Shown here piece by piece: positions 20,443 through 33,558 of a stretch of 64,000 nt of DNA. Position 1 is the stretch's first letter. Each line of letters starts with the position of its first letter. The notes beneath the pieces are model-generated. The model worked only from the letters and a program-made list of their open reading frames with translations. It was not told where the DNA came from and did not search any database. The position numbers and the translations under genes are program-made. Source of the stretch: Cyanophora paradoxa (Eukaryota; Glaucocystophyceae; Cyanophorales; Cyanophoraceae); assembly GCA_004431415.1 (NCBI GenBank), contig QPMI01000409.1, positions 1 to 64,000 of the forward strand, written 5' to 3'.

Positions 20443-23400
20443 CATGAGCGCGGATGATCTGGCAGCGCCGATCAAGGATACGGCAGTGCGCATTCGTCAG
20501 ACCGCATGAACTGCACGTACGGGCAAGAGCGCCGCTCACGCTTCGCGCAGGAGAAGTGGCGGCTGCTCCCTTCGTTCCTGCGCGTGCGAGGCCTCGTGAA
20601 GCAGCACATCGATTCTTTCAACTATTTCACGAGCGTCGAAATAAAGAAGATCGTGCAGGCGAACCAGCGCGTCACATCGGATGCGGACCCTACCTTTTTC
20701 CTCGAGTGCGCCCACCACAGTTGACGCGCTCAATGCACAAAGCCCTTTTGACGCTTGTTCAGGTACACAAATATCAGCATCGGCAAGCCTAGTGTCGAGG
20801 AGGACCTGATCGTCACAGCTATCGCGCCACACGAATGCAGACTGCGGGTGCGGGGATAATTGCGCGCCATCGCAATGCGTGCGCTGTTTTGACCGTTATT
20901 ACCTCAGGATATGACGTATGCAGCACCCATAACAGTAGATGTCCGCTACACCCGCGGTAAGGAGATCGTCGTCAGGAAGGGTGTCGTTGTTGGACGCATG
21001 CCCATCATGTTACGGTCCTGCAACTGCGTTCTTACAGGCAAGTCGGAGGCCGAGCTGGCAAAGCTCAAAGAATGCCCTCTCGACCCAGGTGTGCATTATA
21101 AGTGCCTCTAGCTCGTCACAGTTGAATGCTGATTTTTTTCGCCCCGTTGACAGGCGGTTACTTTATTGTCAAGGGGACTGAACGTGTGATTCTCACCCAG
21201 GAGCAACTGTCGAAAAACAGAATCATCATAGAAGAGGACAGCAAAGGCAACATTCAGGCATCGGTGACAAGCTCGACCCATGAACGGAAGAGCAGGAGCC
21301 AAATTTATTCAAAGCATGGGAAGATGTACTTGAAGCACAACACGCTCACTGAAGACCTACCTGTAGTAATCGCAATGAAGGTATAGGACCTGTTTGTTGC
21401 TTGTCACATTGTTGGTAGGAACAGGCACTGATAGAACGTGTGGTCTGTCAGGCAATGGGAGTCGAGAGTGATCAGGAGATTGTCCAACTCGTCGGAAGTG
21501 AACCATTGTATGCAGACGCAATGTCTGCTTCGTTGGAGGACTGTTCATCCTCACGCATCTACACGAGAAATCAGGCACTCGATTACATTGCATCCCGCAT
21601 CAGAAGCTCTGGACCTCGGCGCTTCGGAGGACCTCGCCGCTCCAAAGTTGATGAAGCGCGCGAACTGCTTGCACAGGTCGTGCTAGCTCATGTCCCTGTC
21701 GAGAAGTTCAACTTCAGGCCGAAATGTATCTATGTCGCACTCATGCTCAGGCGTATCATCACCGCAATGAAGGACCCAACTGCCATTGATGACAAGGATT
21801 ACTACGGCAACAAGCGGCTTGAACTGTGCATCCTTATTTCTCTCGCCTGAACTTCCAGTAAATCTCATCCTTCCTCAGGTCTGGGCAGCTTATCGCACTC
21901 CTTTTTGAGGACTTGTTCAAGCGCTTCAACAGCGATTTGAAGCGGAATGCAGATCAGGTTCTCACGAAACAGAATCGTGCCCAGCAGTTCGACGTGGTGA
22001 AATGCATTCGCCCTGACACAATCACACATGGCTTGGAGCACGCCCTTTCAACTGGGAACTGGTCTGTTAAACGTTTTAAAATGGAGCGTTCGGGCGTGAC
22101 CCAGGTAAATTCGTTTCTTGCTTGCTGTGGTGTGCCTCCAATTCATTGGACCTGTGCAGGTGTTGTCTCGGCTCTCCTACATTGCGTGCTTGGGCATGAT
22201 GACGAGAATTACCAGCCAGTTTGAGAAGACAAGGAAGGTTGCTGGACCTCGCTCCCTGCAGGTACTTTCGAAACAACTTGTTTCTTAATAGCTTTGACTG
22301 TGTTGAGCAGGGTTCACACTGGGGCATGGTCTGCCCATCGGACACACCTGAAGGAGAAGCCTGTGGCCTGGTGAAGAATCTCGCCCTTACCACACATGTA
22401 ACAACGGATGATGAAGAAGGTCCAATCCTGCGCATGGCATTCAATCTTGGAACCGAGGGTGCTTTTCACCTGTGGGCTTTTCCTCGAGATTCGAGAGGCT
22501 CACCTGTTCTGGCAGATGTGAACACACTTTCTGGTGAGGAGCAGAACAGCCTATCATCCTACCTCGTCATTGTCAATGGTCTCGTGATTGGAGTGCATAG
22601 GCGCCCTGCAAACCTTGTCAAGTCTCTTCGTGCCATGAGAAGAAAGGGCTTACTTGGGGAGTTCGTTTCCATTTTCCAGCACGATCGGCATAGAACAGTG
22701 TACATAGCCTCAGATGGGGACGAGTGTGCAGGCCACTCATCATCGTGCGAAATGGGAAGTCCAGTGTGCTCCCTCGGCATATACAGGCAAGAAGCAATTG
22801 TCCATCAGCCCTTCGCAATCTTGCCTAACATCTGACTGTAAACGCAGGAAGCTGTTGATGGCTATCGCTCTATGCAAGACTTCTTGAAAGAGGGCCTCAT
22901 CGAGTACCTGGATGTGAACGAGGAGAATAATGTGGAGATCGCGATGTATGAAAAAGATATTGTCCCAGCAACAACGCATCTGGAGATCGAGCCTTTGACA
23001 ATTCTGGGCGTTGTAGCTGGTCTTATCCCCTACCCCCACCATAATCAGTCCCCTCGCAACACGTATGTAGCCAGCACTGCTTGAACACTCTGACTTGCTC
23101 ACATTTTTCTTGCAGGTACCAGTGTGCGATGGGCAAGCAGGCTATCGGCACTATCGCCTACAACCAAATGAATCGTCTTGACACATTGTTGTACCTGCTT
23201 GTCTACCCTCAGAAGCCCATGGTGAAGACAAGAACCATCGAGTTCATCAACTTCAACAAGGTGATAAGAAAAAATTCTAGCAATTTTCAGCAAGTTGACT
23301 TCCGTCTTGAACAGCTGGGTGCTGGTCAAAATGCCACGGTGTTCATCATGAGCTACTCCGGCTACGATATTGAGGATGCGACAATGATGAACAAGGTATT

Positions 23401-24901
23401 TCCTTTCACAGCATCGTGCTTTTATGTTTCTTGTCAACACCCGTTGCAGGCATCGCTTGATCGTGGCTTTGGGCGATGCTTGGTTCTGAGGAAATACGCT
23501 GCATCTCTGAAGAAGTACGCAAATCAAACGTGCGCTGCTTGCTTCTTTCCACAGCGTGCTCCTCTGCCGCCTCATTCTATATGCAGTCTCGACCGTCTTG
23601 TTGGGCCTCCGGCTAATGATGATCCAAGGCCGATGAAAAAGATGCAGATCCTTGATGATGATGGCATATGTGCTCCGGGAGAGATTATTCACCCAGGCGA
23701 TGTCTACATCAACAAGCAAGTCCCTATGAACACATCAGACAACCTGGCGAATCCAGATGCACTCCCCGACTCGGGTTGCGATTTTTTTCCGTTTTCCTGC
23801 AGGCTGCGGCTCGTTCTGAAGGTTGCTTGGTTCTCCAGCCTACAAGCCACAGCAGATGACCTACAAGGGCAGTGTAGATGCCGTTGTTGACAAAGTGCTG
23901 GTTACCTCGAACGAAGAAGAACACGCACTCATCAAAGTGCTTGTCCGGAGCACCAGAAGACCTGAACTGGGCGACAAATTTTCCTCCAGGCATGGACAGA
24001 AAGGTTCGAGTTTTTCCCCCAGTGGCCCAGGACTCGAAGGGGATGTTCCAAGCTCACCCGTGCTCTTGTAGGAGTGGTTGGCTTGATCGTAAATCAAGCA
24101 GATCTGCCTTTTTCGGAACAAGGCATATGCCCGGATCTTATCATGAACCCCCACGGGTTCCCGTCTCGTATGACCGTTGGGAAAATGATTGAGCTTCTTG
24201 GTGGCAAAGCTGGCGTGCTTCAAGGGATGCAACGAGATGGCACTGTGCGCTGAATTATTTTCGATTGGGTGTCTACTGACATGTATAACAGGCTTTTGCC
24301 GGTGACTCGGTGGAGGAGCTAAGTCGGGTGCTTGTATCCCATGGATTTAATTACTCTGGCAAGGACCTTGTTACATCGGGCATCACTGGAGAGCCTGTGT
24401 CTGCGTACATATTCAACGGCCCCATCTACTACCAGCGATTGAAGCACATGGTGCTCGACAAGATGCATGCAAGAGCAAGGTGTGCTTCTCTCCTACGCCT
24501 GATTGCTGCATCTCTGATTCAACAATGCAGGGGTCCTCGCGCTGTCTTGACACGCCAGCCAACAGAGGGGCGCTCACGTGATGGTGGTTTGCGTCTTGGT
24601 GAAATGGAACGCGACTGCCTGATTGGCTATGGCGCATCGGCGCTTCTGTTGGAGCGCCTGATGATTTCGTCTGATGCGTTTGCCGTCACTGTCTGCCAGG
24701 TTTGCGCATTGTGGTCGAGCTTGCATGCCCTACCCTAATCCTGCGCAGGCTTGTGGACTGCTGGGGTACAATGGCTACTGCCAATACTGCCGCTCGGGGG
24801 AGAAGTGCTCCACTCTTAAGATCCCCTATGCGTGCAAGCTCCTCTTCCAGGAGCTTGGCTCTATGAACATAAACGTGAAGGTCACCCTTGCTGAGTTCTA
24901 G
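20443..24901 (+). CDS. POLR3B: RNA polymerase III second-largest subunit (RPC2)
   Basis: A catalytic-core subunit of Pol III, which transcribes tRNA and 5S rRNA genes in the nucleus. Near-complete match through many exons: [110 protein letters not shown]-type sequence, [128 protein letters not shown], and the C-terminal zinc site [13 protein letters not shown]. The stop TAG is at 24899-24901. The start at 20443 ([13 protein letters not shown]) mirrors the family N-terminus (EQLAAPI). At least a dozen introns with AT-richer ends than in neighbouring GC-rich genes. Confidence 0.96.
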
Positions 24902-25071
24902 AGTAGTTTCAACAGCATTTGAACACGAACGAAATAAAATGCAACGAACGTATATCTTGGTACATGTACAACAGGTGCCTGTGCCCGCGCATTGCGATTG
25001 AAATTGTCTTCGAATTGCCAAGTTGGCCTCATGGCCGATCGACAGGGCATGCATTAATAAACTTGAAAGAT

Positions 25072-25169
25072 TGCTCTTTCTACGCTACGGGCGCGGCCGG
25101 ACCTCCTACCTACAGCGCTTTAACTGTACCCGTGCTGTTTGGGTGAGAGCATAACCCGCAGGGACTGGT
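25072..25169 (-). mobile_element. Fanzor element right-end fragment, copy 2
   Basis: About 98 bp starting at the shared terminus TGCTCTTTCTACGCTACGGG and ending within GGGACTGGT. It lies 170 bp after the POLR3B stop. The rest of the element is replaced by a 24-bp satellite array. Flank on the right-end side: ATCTTTCAAGTTTATT. Confidence 0.9.
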
Positions 25170-25305
25170 TCAGGGACTGATTCTGATCGTAATCGCAACT
25201 CTGATTCTGATCGTAATCGCAACTCTGATTCTGATCGTAATCGCAACTCTGATTCCGATCGTAATCGCAACTCTGATTCTGATCGTAATCGCAACTCTGA
25301 TCCCA
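25170..25305. repeat. 24-bp satellite array (five units)
   Basis: The unit CTGATTCTGATCGTAATCGCAACT repeats about five times with single-base variants. The core GATTCCGATCGTAATC is an imperfect palindrome centred on CGATCG. The same unit recurs at about 29985-30025, 35225-35311 and 35829-35998. Confidence 0.92.
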
Positions 25306-25370
25306 ATGCTCACCCAAACGTAAAATCGCTCTCAAAAACGGTTGCTAATATGCAGCTAGCTAGTAAATAA

Positions 25371-25680
25371 CGAGGACAAAAGCCCAGACGAGACAAGGTT
25401 TTCGCTTTCTGGCACAGGGGCCATAAAGTTCACGAGCTTTTCTTGTACCTCGTACCTGCAATAAGAAATCAGGGTAGTGTTGTGCATGACGAGAATGCGT
25501 GTCAGGCACCTCAGTTTGCGACCCTTGCTTGAGTTTGCGACCCTGTGCAGCGCGTGAGGCGGGCGGGGCCGCCGGGGAGGAGGAGGAAGCCGGTGCCGCA
25601 GGCGGCGGCCTGGCAGGCGTCGAGGGCGGCCTCCTCGCCCCGCCAGCGGCCCGGGGCCCCGGGCTCGGGCCCCGGTTCAT
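25371..25680 (-). pseudogene. Unassigned exon fragments
   Basis: The reverse strand holds a GC-rich open stretch (EEAALDACQAAACGTGFLLL, about 25560-25640) and, after a YTTGCAG acceptor, a possible last exon ending ENLVSSGLLSSLFTS. The GC-rich exon resembles coding sequence by composition, but I recognise no family and the two pieces may not belong together. A small tandem duplication of GGGTCGCAAACT lies between them. Treat as a possible gene fragment. Confidence 0.2.
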
Positions 25681-25885
25681 GCTAGGCTAGGCAGAAGTCG
25701 CCCCTAGGCCTGCAGATTACGATCGCGATTAGCTATAGGGGTTGGGCGACAGTGAAGGTTGGAAGTCTTTGATTTCCGTGCACGTGGCATGCGCATGCGC
25801 ACCAGGCACCTTCAGGTGGGGCTACCGGATACTTCGTTCTCCCAGCTCTCAAATACCGGATACTACGGTGGCACCGCGGCAACTC

Positions 25886-25920
25886 CCAGCTCTCTCTCTC
25901 TCTCTCTCTCTCTCCCTCCC
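25886..25920. repeat. (CT)n microsatellite upstream of smpB
   Basis: A run of about 13 CT dinucleotides, then CCCTCCC, roughly 65 bp before the proposed smpB start. It could be a promoter pyrimidine patch or a neutral microsatellite. Confidence 0.8.
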
Positions 25921-25982
25921 AGCTCTAGCGATCTAGAATTGATCAGGCAGGAAAGGGCGCCGCTGGCTCGAAAGACCGCGCC

Positions 25983-26804
25983 ATGCCTGGCCGCACGTAC
26001 AGCGCTTGGAAGCCAGTGACGAGCGGCAGCGTGCAGTTCCGTGCACTGCACGCGTTCACATGGAGCGCCGGTGCACAACACTTTCACTCGTTCGGCGGAG
26101 CTTCCGCGCGGACCGCGCTGAGAGGACAATCGGCGCGGTCTCCGCTGGCTGCGCCTTTGGCGCTTCGTCCAGCGCTCAGGACGGAGCGCCGAGCGCCGAT
26201 GCAGTTTTTCGTTGCATGCAGTGGAGGGCTGGAGAAGGTCAAGGTAATATCTGAGAATCGGAAGGCGCGTTTCAACTACGAGATCCTGGAGAAATACGAA
26301 GCGGGCATCAGTCTGACGGGGACGGAGATCAAGTCCGTGCGGTCGGGACGGATGAATATGCAGGATTGCTTCGCGCGCGTCACCAGAACCGGCGAAGGTT
26401 TGCCTGCGGTTCCTGGGCGGCTTCGCTTTGCGGAGCTCGCGAACCTAATTCGCTACGCAGTCGAACTTATCGGCATGCACATATCCCCCCACCACACCAC
26501 TGCCGCTTTCTTCAATCACGAAGCCAAGAGGAAACGTATGCTGCTCCTTCACAAACGAGAGATTCGGAAAATCAGGTCTCAGGTGCGTCTTCCAGTCCGC
26601 TGATCGACATCAACCTGGTCTAAGCCTGTATGTCAGGCTGAAACCAAGGGTCTCTCTCTCGTACCAACCAAGGCTTACTTGAAAGGTCAACTGTTAAAGA
26701 TTGAGCTAGCTGTAGCACGTGGCAAGAAGTTACACGACAAACGGGAGACTCTGAAGAAGAAAGCAGACAAGAGAGATGTGCAGCGAGCTCTGAAGAACTA
26801 CTAA
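25983..26804 (+). CDS. smpB: SsrA-binding protein SmpB, organelle-targeted
   Basis: SmpB binds tmRNA and delivers it to stalled bacterial-type ribosomes. The core reads [19 protein letters not shown], then [48 protein letters not shown], and the C-terminal [20 protein letters not shown]...[16 protein letters not shown], all standard SmpB. Two introns, 26398-26460 (63 bp) and 26583-26636 (54 bp), prove a nuclear eukaryotic gene. About 80 residues precede the core (from [11 protein letters not shown]), rich in Ala, Arg and Ser, consistent with a plastid or mitochondrial presequence. Plastid is likelier, since tmRNA genes are known in red-lineage plastid genomes. The start at 25983 is the first in-frame ATG after a CT microsatellite. 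Fanzor copy 3 begins 26 bp after the stop. Confidence 0.93.
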
Positions 26805-26830
26805 GATGCAATTTCCTAATACAATTTGAT

Positions 26831-27275
26831 TGCTCTTTCTACGCTACGGGCGCGGCCGGACCTCCTACCTCAGCGCTTTAACTGTACCCGTGCTGTTTGG
26901 GTGAGAGCGTAACCCGCAGGGACTGGTGCCCTGATGGAGAAAAGCCTTGAAGGGGATCGGAGCCTAGCGCTAGCTGGCTACGAACCGAGCAGGCGCTTCG
27001 CGTCCACGCCGGTGCCGTAGCGGATGAAGATGCTCCTGCAAGAGTACGATTACGATTGCGATCGGGCGGCGCTGGGAGGGGCGAGCCGGCCCTAGGCCTA
27101 GACGGAAAATTATGCCGTGGCTAGGCCGTGTCGGGACTAGGCGGGGGGAGCAGCGATTGTGTATAGGCGTGTATAGACACAACACGCACCGCGCGGCGCC
27201 GCCGTCGCGGTCCGCCCGGAAGCCGCACCCGGGGCGGCACTCGAAGCCGCACCCGGGGCGGCACCCGGGGACGTG
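26831..27275 (-). mobile_element. Fanzor element, copy 3, with nuclease exon and intron
   Basis: From the terminus TGCTCTTTCTACGC it covers the 3' module, the last exon (YGTGVDAKRLLGS equivalent), the whole intron and the RuvC-III end of the previous exon (CGFRADRDGGAAR). A 30-bp tandem duplication repeats CRPGCGF. It breaks off at about 27275, just upstream of the zinc ribbon. Relative to copy 1 it has an 8-bp insertion (GCCTTGAA) in the 3' module. It is 26 bp past the smpB stop; the flank that would act as guide reads ATCAAATTGTATTAGG. Confidence 0.9.
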
Positions 27276-27800
27276 CGAGAATATTTTTAAACGTTTACGT
27301 ATAAGTATACGATTTGGGTAAAACGGAGTCGGCGATGGCAGAGGGGCGCCCGGCGCCCGGCAGACTAGACGGGGCCGGGTGGGGACCAGCAGCGCATGCA
27401 GGGGTATATGGGTAGGGCGAGTTAAAATAAACGTTCAAAGTTGCAATTAATAATTGGCTATTTGCTTTAATTTCGATTCTGATTACGTATATATACGTAT
27501 ACGCGCACGTACGATTATCGATATCGCTTTGGGTTGCAATTGACCATGCATATGAAAGGGGGGTTGGTTTTCACCGCGTACCCCGGGAGTCTGCCGCCCG
27601 GCAGCCGCCGTCCGCGCTTAGCACTTAGCTGCCGCCGTCCGCGCGAGCCGCTCACGGTTTGTTTCGACGCATTACGTCTGAGCCGACTTGCGGACGCAAG
27701 TTCTGCCTTGCTCTGCTGGCAAGCTGCGAGTATCTGGAATAGCGCGCCAATCCTTAGCTAAGTCCTGGTCTGAGCGCGTGAGGCCTGCGCTCGCGGAGTT
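27276..27800. other. Intergenic region before dynein-2 LIC
   Basis: AT-rich patches (ATATATACGTATACG near 27490) and scattered short palindromes. No credible gene on either strand. This interval includes the promoter of the dynein light intermediate chain gene. Confidence 0.5.
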
Positions 27801-29686
27801 ATGGCCAAATCCCCGAGCCCGGTGAACATAGCTGGAACCAAAGATTTGTGGCTCGTGGCACAAAGCAAGCTTGCTGAAGATGCGAACGGTGCGTGCCTGT
27901 CATGCCTTGCGCTCTCTGCTCGCGCCTTATTGGCCGCTGGTCCGCAGCAATGCTGCGCGTGGAAGGGCTAGCAGACACCAACGTGCTCTTTGTTGGGAGC
28001 AAAGGTGCAGGCAAGACTAGCCTGATTGGACGGTTCCGAGCGCAGAGCGCGTCGCTTGCAGTGAAAGGCGTGCTGTGTGCTGTTGTTCGTCGTTGTTCAA
28101 TTGCCATGAGCTCACCCGTGCACAGACGACCCAAAGCCGACTGTAGCTCTGGAGTATTCTCACAGATATCCTTTCTCATACCGCGCTTGCATACTGTTGT
28201 TCCGCTCGCGCCACGGACCCTTGATGGCACTGCGAACAGTTGGCAAGAAGGAGAACACAAATCTCAAGCAGGTGGCGCACATATGGGAGCTTGGTTAGTA
28301 CTCTGATATATTTAATCAGTAGTTTTATTTAGTCGCGATTTTTTCGCAGGAGGTGGTTTGCTCCTCGAGAAGCTCTCAGCCACAACTGTGAATCCAGAAA
28401 ATCTGCCAAACCTGGTCGTCGCCATTGTTCTTGATCTGAACGAGGTGAAACATTTTATTTAAGATTATTTGGTCATCGTTTAAGTGATGCGCATTGCAGC
28501 CGGGAAGCGTAATGGATACACTCGTTTTCTGGCTCCAGAAGATCCGGGGCCTGGTCAACGAGGCTGTAAAGAAGTTGCAGGACAGCGGCCAGCCTCTTCC
28601 AGAACGATTAAATGACCCGGTTGGCAAACTCTACGGCGCAGAACATGCCGACAGGTCCGCATCCACGTTGGTTTCGTCGATTGCTGGCCAGGCGCTCACG
28701 CAATCTAGAAATGCCGTCTGGCCCATCGGGGTTCCTGTGGTTGTCTTGGCAAACAAGTTTGATCTTTTTGCCAAAGTCGACTCGTGCGTTATCCGGAAGC
28801 TCAAGTGTGCCATTTTCCAAGACACGGCTCATAAGTGCTGCAGGAGCAAAGCAAAGACACTTGCAACGGCCATACGGTTTATGTGCCATTTGTATGGCGC
28901 AACTGTGCTGTTCACATCAATACAGCAGGAGGCCCAAGTGAAGGCGGTCTGTCTTATATCAAGCACTATCTTCCTTAGTTTGACCATACTGCAGTTTCTG
29001 GTATTGATGAACCATCACGTTTTCAAGACATCTGCGAGCAAGACTGTGGTCGTAGATCCTATGAAACCTCTCTACGTTCCTGTTGGTGGGCTGGGTTTTC
29101 GTTCATGCCCTTTCGTCCGCCGTAACATACTGAATGCGCGATTACAGGATCGGATACATTCCAGGCGATCGGTGTTTCACGGCCTCCCGTAAGTCCTGTA
29201 GAACTGGCGAGCTGGAGAGACGAAAATACGAAGCTCTGGCTTGGAGAAATGGCAAATGCGTTCAAACCCGCCGATCGCCAGGGTAATCAGTTTGTTTGAA
29301 CCATCAGTGATTCGCTGACTTTTCCGTTCAAAGAGCAACGAGGCAACTTCGATCCGTCCAATGCTAAGTACCGAGAGCCCACTGTTGACGAGCTCAGGGC
29401 TGTGAAAGAGTACGCAGAAGACTTCATTCATGGCTTCGGTGAAACTGACAATACTTGTTGTCTGCAGCAAACAGCTCCAGCTCTATCGCACTGAGTATGC
29501 TCTTTCTAAGCTACGTGATGATTCAGTCAACTAACCTTGTTGCTGTAGATATGACAAGAAGATCACTGAAGAAAGAGCGAAACTTGATCGTGCGATGAAT
29601 GAACAGCTGCAGAAGGTGCGGCGGGCATATTTGATAAGATTAATCTGACTTTCGTACAGGTTCGTGCAGCAGCACGCAAGAAGTAA
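27801..29686 (+). CDS. DYNC2LI1: Cytoplasmic dynein-2 light intermediate chain (intraflagellar transport)
   Basis: A subunit of the retrograde IFT dynein in cilia. After a short first exon (MAKSPSPVNIAGTKDLWLVA) comes a P-loop, NVLFVGSKGAGKTSLIGRF (about 27990). Then follow AHIWELGGGLLLEKL, LPNLVVAIVLDLNE, SVMDTLVFWLQKIRGLVNEA, VPVVVLANKFDLFAKVDS, KCAIFQDTAHK...AIRFMCHLYGATVLFTS and a C-terminal FKEQRGNFDPSNAKYREPTV and ELRAVKEYAEDF, ending in a basic coiled tail (RAAARKK) with TAA at 29684-29686. The order fits D1bLIC/DYNC2LI1 better than the dynein-1 LIC. About ten introns. The terminal codons GCAGCACGCAAGAAGT are duplicated directly after the stop. Confidence 0.82.
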
Positions 29687-29703
29687 ACCTGCAGCACGCA
29701 AGA

Positions 29704-29790
29704 AGTTGCATTTGGACATATACTGTAATCGCATGTCCGGTTACAAGTGTGGGAATGTACACTGAGGCCTCCGCAGCCGCAGGCCCAGCC
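29704..29790. repeat. Dispersed short repeat containing TACAAGTGTGGGAATGTACA
   Basis: Related copies at about 1665-1750 and 41265-41310 and, inverted, at 34120-34140. The first two also share the upstream words GCATTTGGACAT and GTCCGG. In one frame the word reads YKCGNVH, reminiscent of a TnpB zinc-ribbon half, but no further nuclease sequence is present. Confidence 0.6.
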
Positions 29791-29984
29791 CACCCGCAAG
29801 CCAGGCCTTGAGAGTGGCCCCCTATAGATAAGGAGAGTAATGCGTCTCCCCGCGGACACTATGGGTCCCAAGAGCCCGTAGCGGGTCCTGCCACGTGCCC
29901 GTAGCGGGTCCTGCCAAAGTACCATTTGGACGAAAATTGGACGAAATCAGTTGGACGAAAGTTGGACGAAAGTTGGACGTCGTA

Positions 29985-30025
29985 ATCGCAACTCTGATTC
30001 TGATCGTAATCGCAACTCTGATTCA
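29985..30025. repeat. 24-bp satellite unit, short array
   Basis: GTCGTAATCGCAACTCTGAT then TCTGATCGTAATCGCAACTC: just under two units of the satellite found at 25.2 and 35.3-36 kb. Confidence 0.85.
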
Positions 30026-30479
30026 TGGACCCTAAGGTGCCTACCAACAGGTTCAGCCTCCTTAGTCGAACCCGGTGACACCGAAGTTTGCGGACAACAT
30101 TGCAATCTCCATCGTGATCGACCATACGCATCCAGCAGAACTCGAGACGAGAAATCAAATCTGCACGGCCAGCGCACGGCCGCCGCCGCCACCATAGAGA
30201 TGCTCGAATGAATAGCTGAAATGTTGGTTTTTTTTCGCGCTGCCATCCGGTACCGGTGCCTGCCGGCGGTACGTACACCGCTCTGCACCTGTCGCGTAAG
30301 CCCGCTCGAGCTCGGTTCAGCACGCAGAAGCGACCAAGCGATCGACACCGCGGCCGGGCGCCGAGGGCGGGCTAGGGGCGACGGTGAGCCCAAGGCGGCG
30401 AACGCGTCAGCGAGGACAACGCGAGGGACTAGGACGCCGGCAGACGTGCACTCCGGCGTCCCGCCCCTCGCCCCCGAAC

Positions 30480-30790
30480 CTGCAGCGCCGCGCCGGCCCC
30501 CTCGCCCTCTGGTCCCTCGACGTCCGCGAGAGCGTCGCCGCGAGCGAGCTCGTCCTCGCCGCCGGTCCCTTCGCCGAGCACGCCGACTCCGCCGCCCCCG
30601 CCCTCCGCCTCCGCGCCCCCGTCGACTCCGCCCCGCTCCTCCCCGCCGCCCTCCCCGTCGCCTCTGCCGTGCGCCCCCCGCCCCGGCCCGCCCGCATACT
30701 CTTCTTCTTCTTCCGGCCCGCCTCGCTTCCGCCCGCTCCTGACCCGCCGGCGCGCCCGCCCCGCAGACCCTCCAGGTCCTGGGAAATCGC
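30480..30790 (+). pseudogene. Unidentified captured exon pair
   Basis: One frame has strong GC3 bias and reads LALWSLDVRESVAASELVLA, then AGPFAEHADSAAPALRLRAP and LPAALPVASA. It ends at a local-type intron (GTGCGCCCCC...CCCCGCAG), followed by ETLQVLG, where it is cut by the inverted S4-gene fragment. The parent protein is not in the window and I do not recognise it. Confidence 0.4.
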
Positions 30791-31177
30791 TCAGGTCCAG
30801 CGCGTCACCGCGCGGAGCTCGCTCCGGGCTCGCGAACCCTCCAGGGTGCTCTAGCGCGCCCTGAGCAGAGGACGCCGGCGCGGGCATGTCCCATGAGCTC
30901 TCCGGGCGCTCCCCAGGGCGCGCCGGCCTGTCCCAGGCGCCTGTTGGTCTGTCGTCGCGCCGGCCGGCGGACCGGCTCCCGAAACGGGATCAGCGATCCT
31001 CCCGATTGAAGCGCCGACCGCCTGCCCCCTCCTCCCGACTCTGGAAGCGCGATCGGCCTTCGCCGCCCCGCTCATAGCGTGAGCCGCGCTCCTCCCGATC
31101 GAAGCGCCGGCCGCCTGCCCCCTCCTCCCGACTCTGGAAGCGCGATCGGCCTTCGCCACCCCGCTCATAGCGCGAGC

Positions 31178-31244
31178 CGTATGCACGTAGTGTGTGCTGT
31201 ACATGTACCCGTAGACGCGTGTCACAGGCCGAGTTTGTTCAATT
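31178..31244. repeat. 66-bp dispersed repeat
   Basis: Inverted copy of about 234-300. Both contain AACTCGGCCTGTGACACGCG and a palindromic TACGTGCATACGG end; this copy has an extra CATGTA. In one frame it spells IEQTRPVTRVYGY. Confidence 0.85.
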
Positions 31245-31265
31245 GCAGACGTGCACTCCGGCGTC

Positions 31266-31700
31266 GCGATGACGAACTCACCCGCGCTCGCGCTCACTGT
31301 TGAGGGCGACCCTAAAATTGCGCCCTAAGAGAGTACCAAGGGAAAACGCGCAGGACCAGATACTCATACAAGAAGCCCTGATCCAATACCACATTGGAGG
31401 AGTCGCCCCATTCGGTATGAACCTGTCACTATAAGCATCCATAGCCACTATGAGACCTAGAGTCTAATAACTTAGTAAATACACTCAAGACATTAGCAGG
31501 CGGTCGGCAGGAATCCATGCAGCAGGCGGTCGGCAGAGGGCGGCGTAACAACCACGGGGGACCTTCTACATTCAACACTCCCAACAAGCTAGCTAGCTTT
31601 AGCTTCTACACTACACCTCTCTTGTAGTATAGTTTCTTAGACTAGATCATGCTCTGTGGACTGTGCTTTGAATTAGATTACCGCTATTCAAAAAAAAATG
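31266..31700. other. Gene-free stretch before TGT
   Basis: Begins with a broken copy of the TGT N-terminus (ATGACGAACTCACCCGCGCT at 31268) that runs into a stop after about 18 codons. The rest, 31320-31690, is AT-richer. I see no gene, tRNA or clear repeat in it. Confidence 0.5.
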
Positions 31701-31760
31701 CGCAGGCCCCGGTGCCGGCCGTCGACATGCCAGCTCGAGCCCCGGATCCCGCACCGACCC
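31699..31760 (+). repeat. Copy of the family A Fanzor tail segment
   Basis: ATGCGCAGGCCCCGGTGCCG and GACATGCCAGCTCGAGCCCC match the 580-627 region (reverse strand) almost exactly over about 60 bp. There it encodes the proline-rich C-terminal tail (VDMPARAPDPAP) next to a splice acceptor. Here it lies 50-100 bp before the TGT start and could be read in frame with it. Confidence 0.75.
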
Positions 31761-31804
31761 TGGTGGGCGCTCAAACCGAGGCGGCCTACCAACACGCCTC
31801 CGCG

Positions 31805-33558
<1,754 letters not shown>

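Larger units (their letters stand above)
30440..31265. mobile_element. Chimeric insertion of captured gene fragments flanked by a 21-bp direct repeat
   Basis: A 21-bp exact repeat (GCAGACGTGC...CGGCGTC) lies at 30440-30460 and 31245-31265. Between the repeats are: an exon-like GC-rich fragment with an intron (30480-30780, containing LDVRESVAASELVLAAGPFA and LPAALPVASA, then a GTGCG...GCAG intron and TLQVLG); an inverted copy (about 30781-31171) of the S4-domain gene segment from 44.6-45.0 kb; and a 66-bp repeat also present near 234-300. After the second flank comes a partial copy of the TGT start (MTNSPAL-like at 31269). This looks like gene-fragment capture by a transposon or by repair. Confidence 0.55.

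Noticed and set aside
25170-25305. CRISPR array
   Set aside because: The 24-bp units are directly adjacent with no unique spacers; this is a satellite in a eukaryotic genome.
31320-31480. Possible tRNA or retroelement fragment
   Set aside because: No cloverleaf could be drawn and no reverse-transcriptase, integrase or gag motif is present in any frame.
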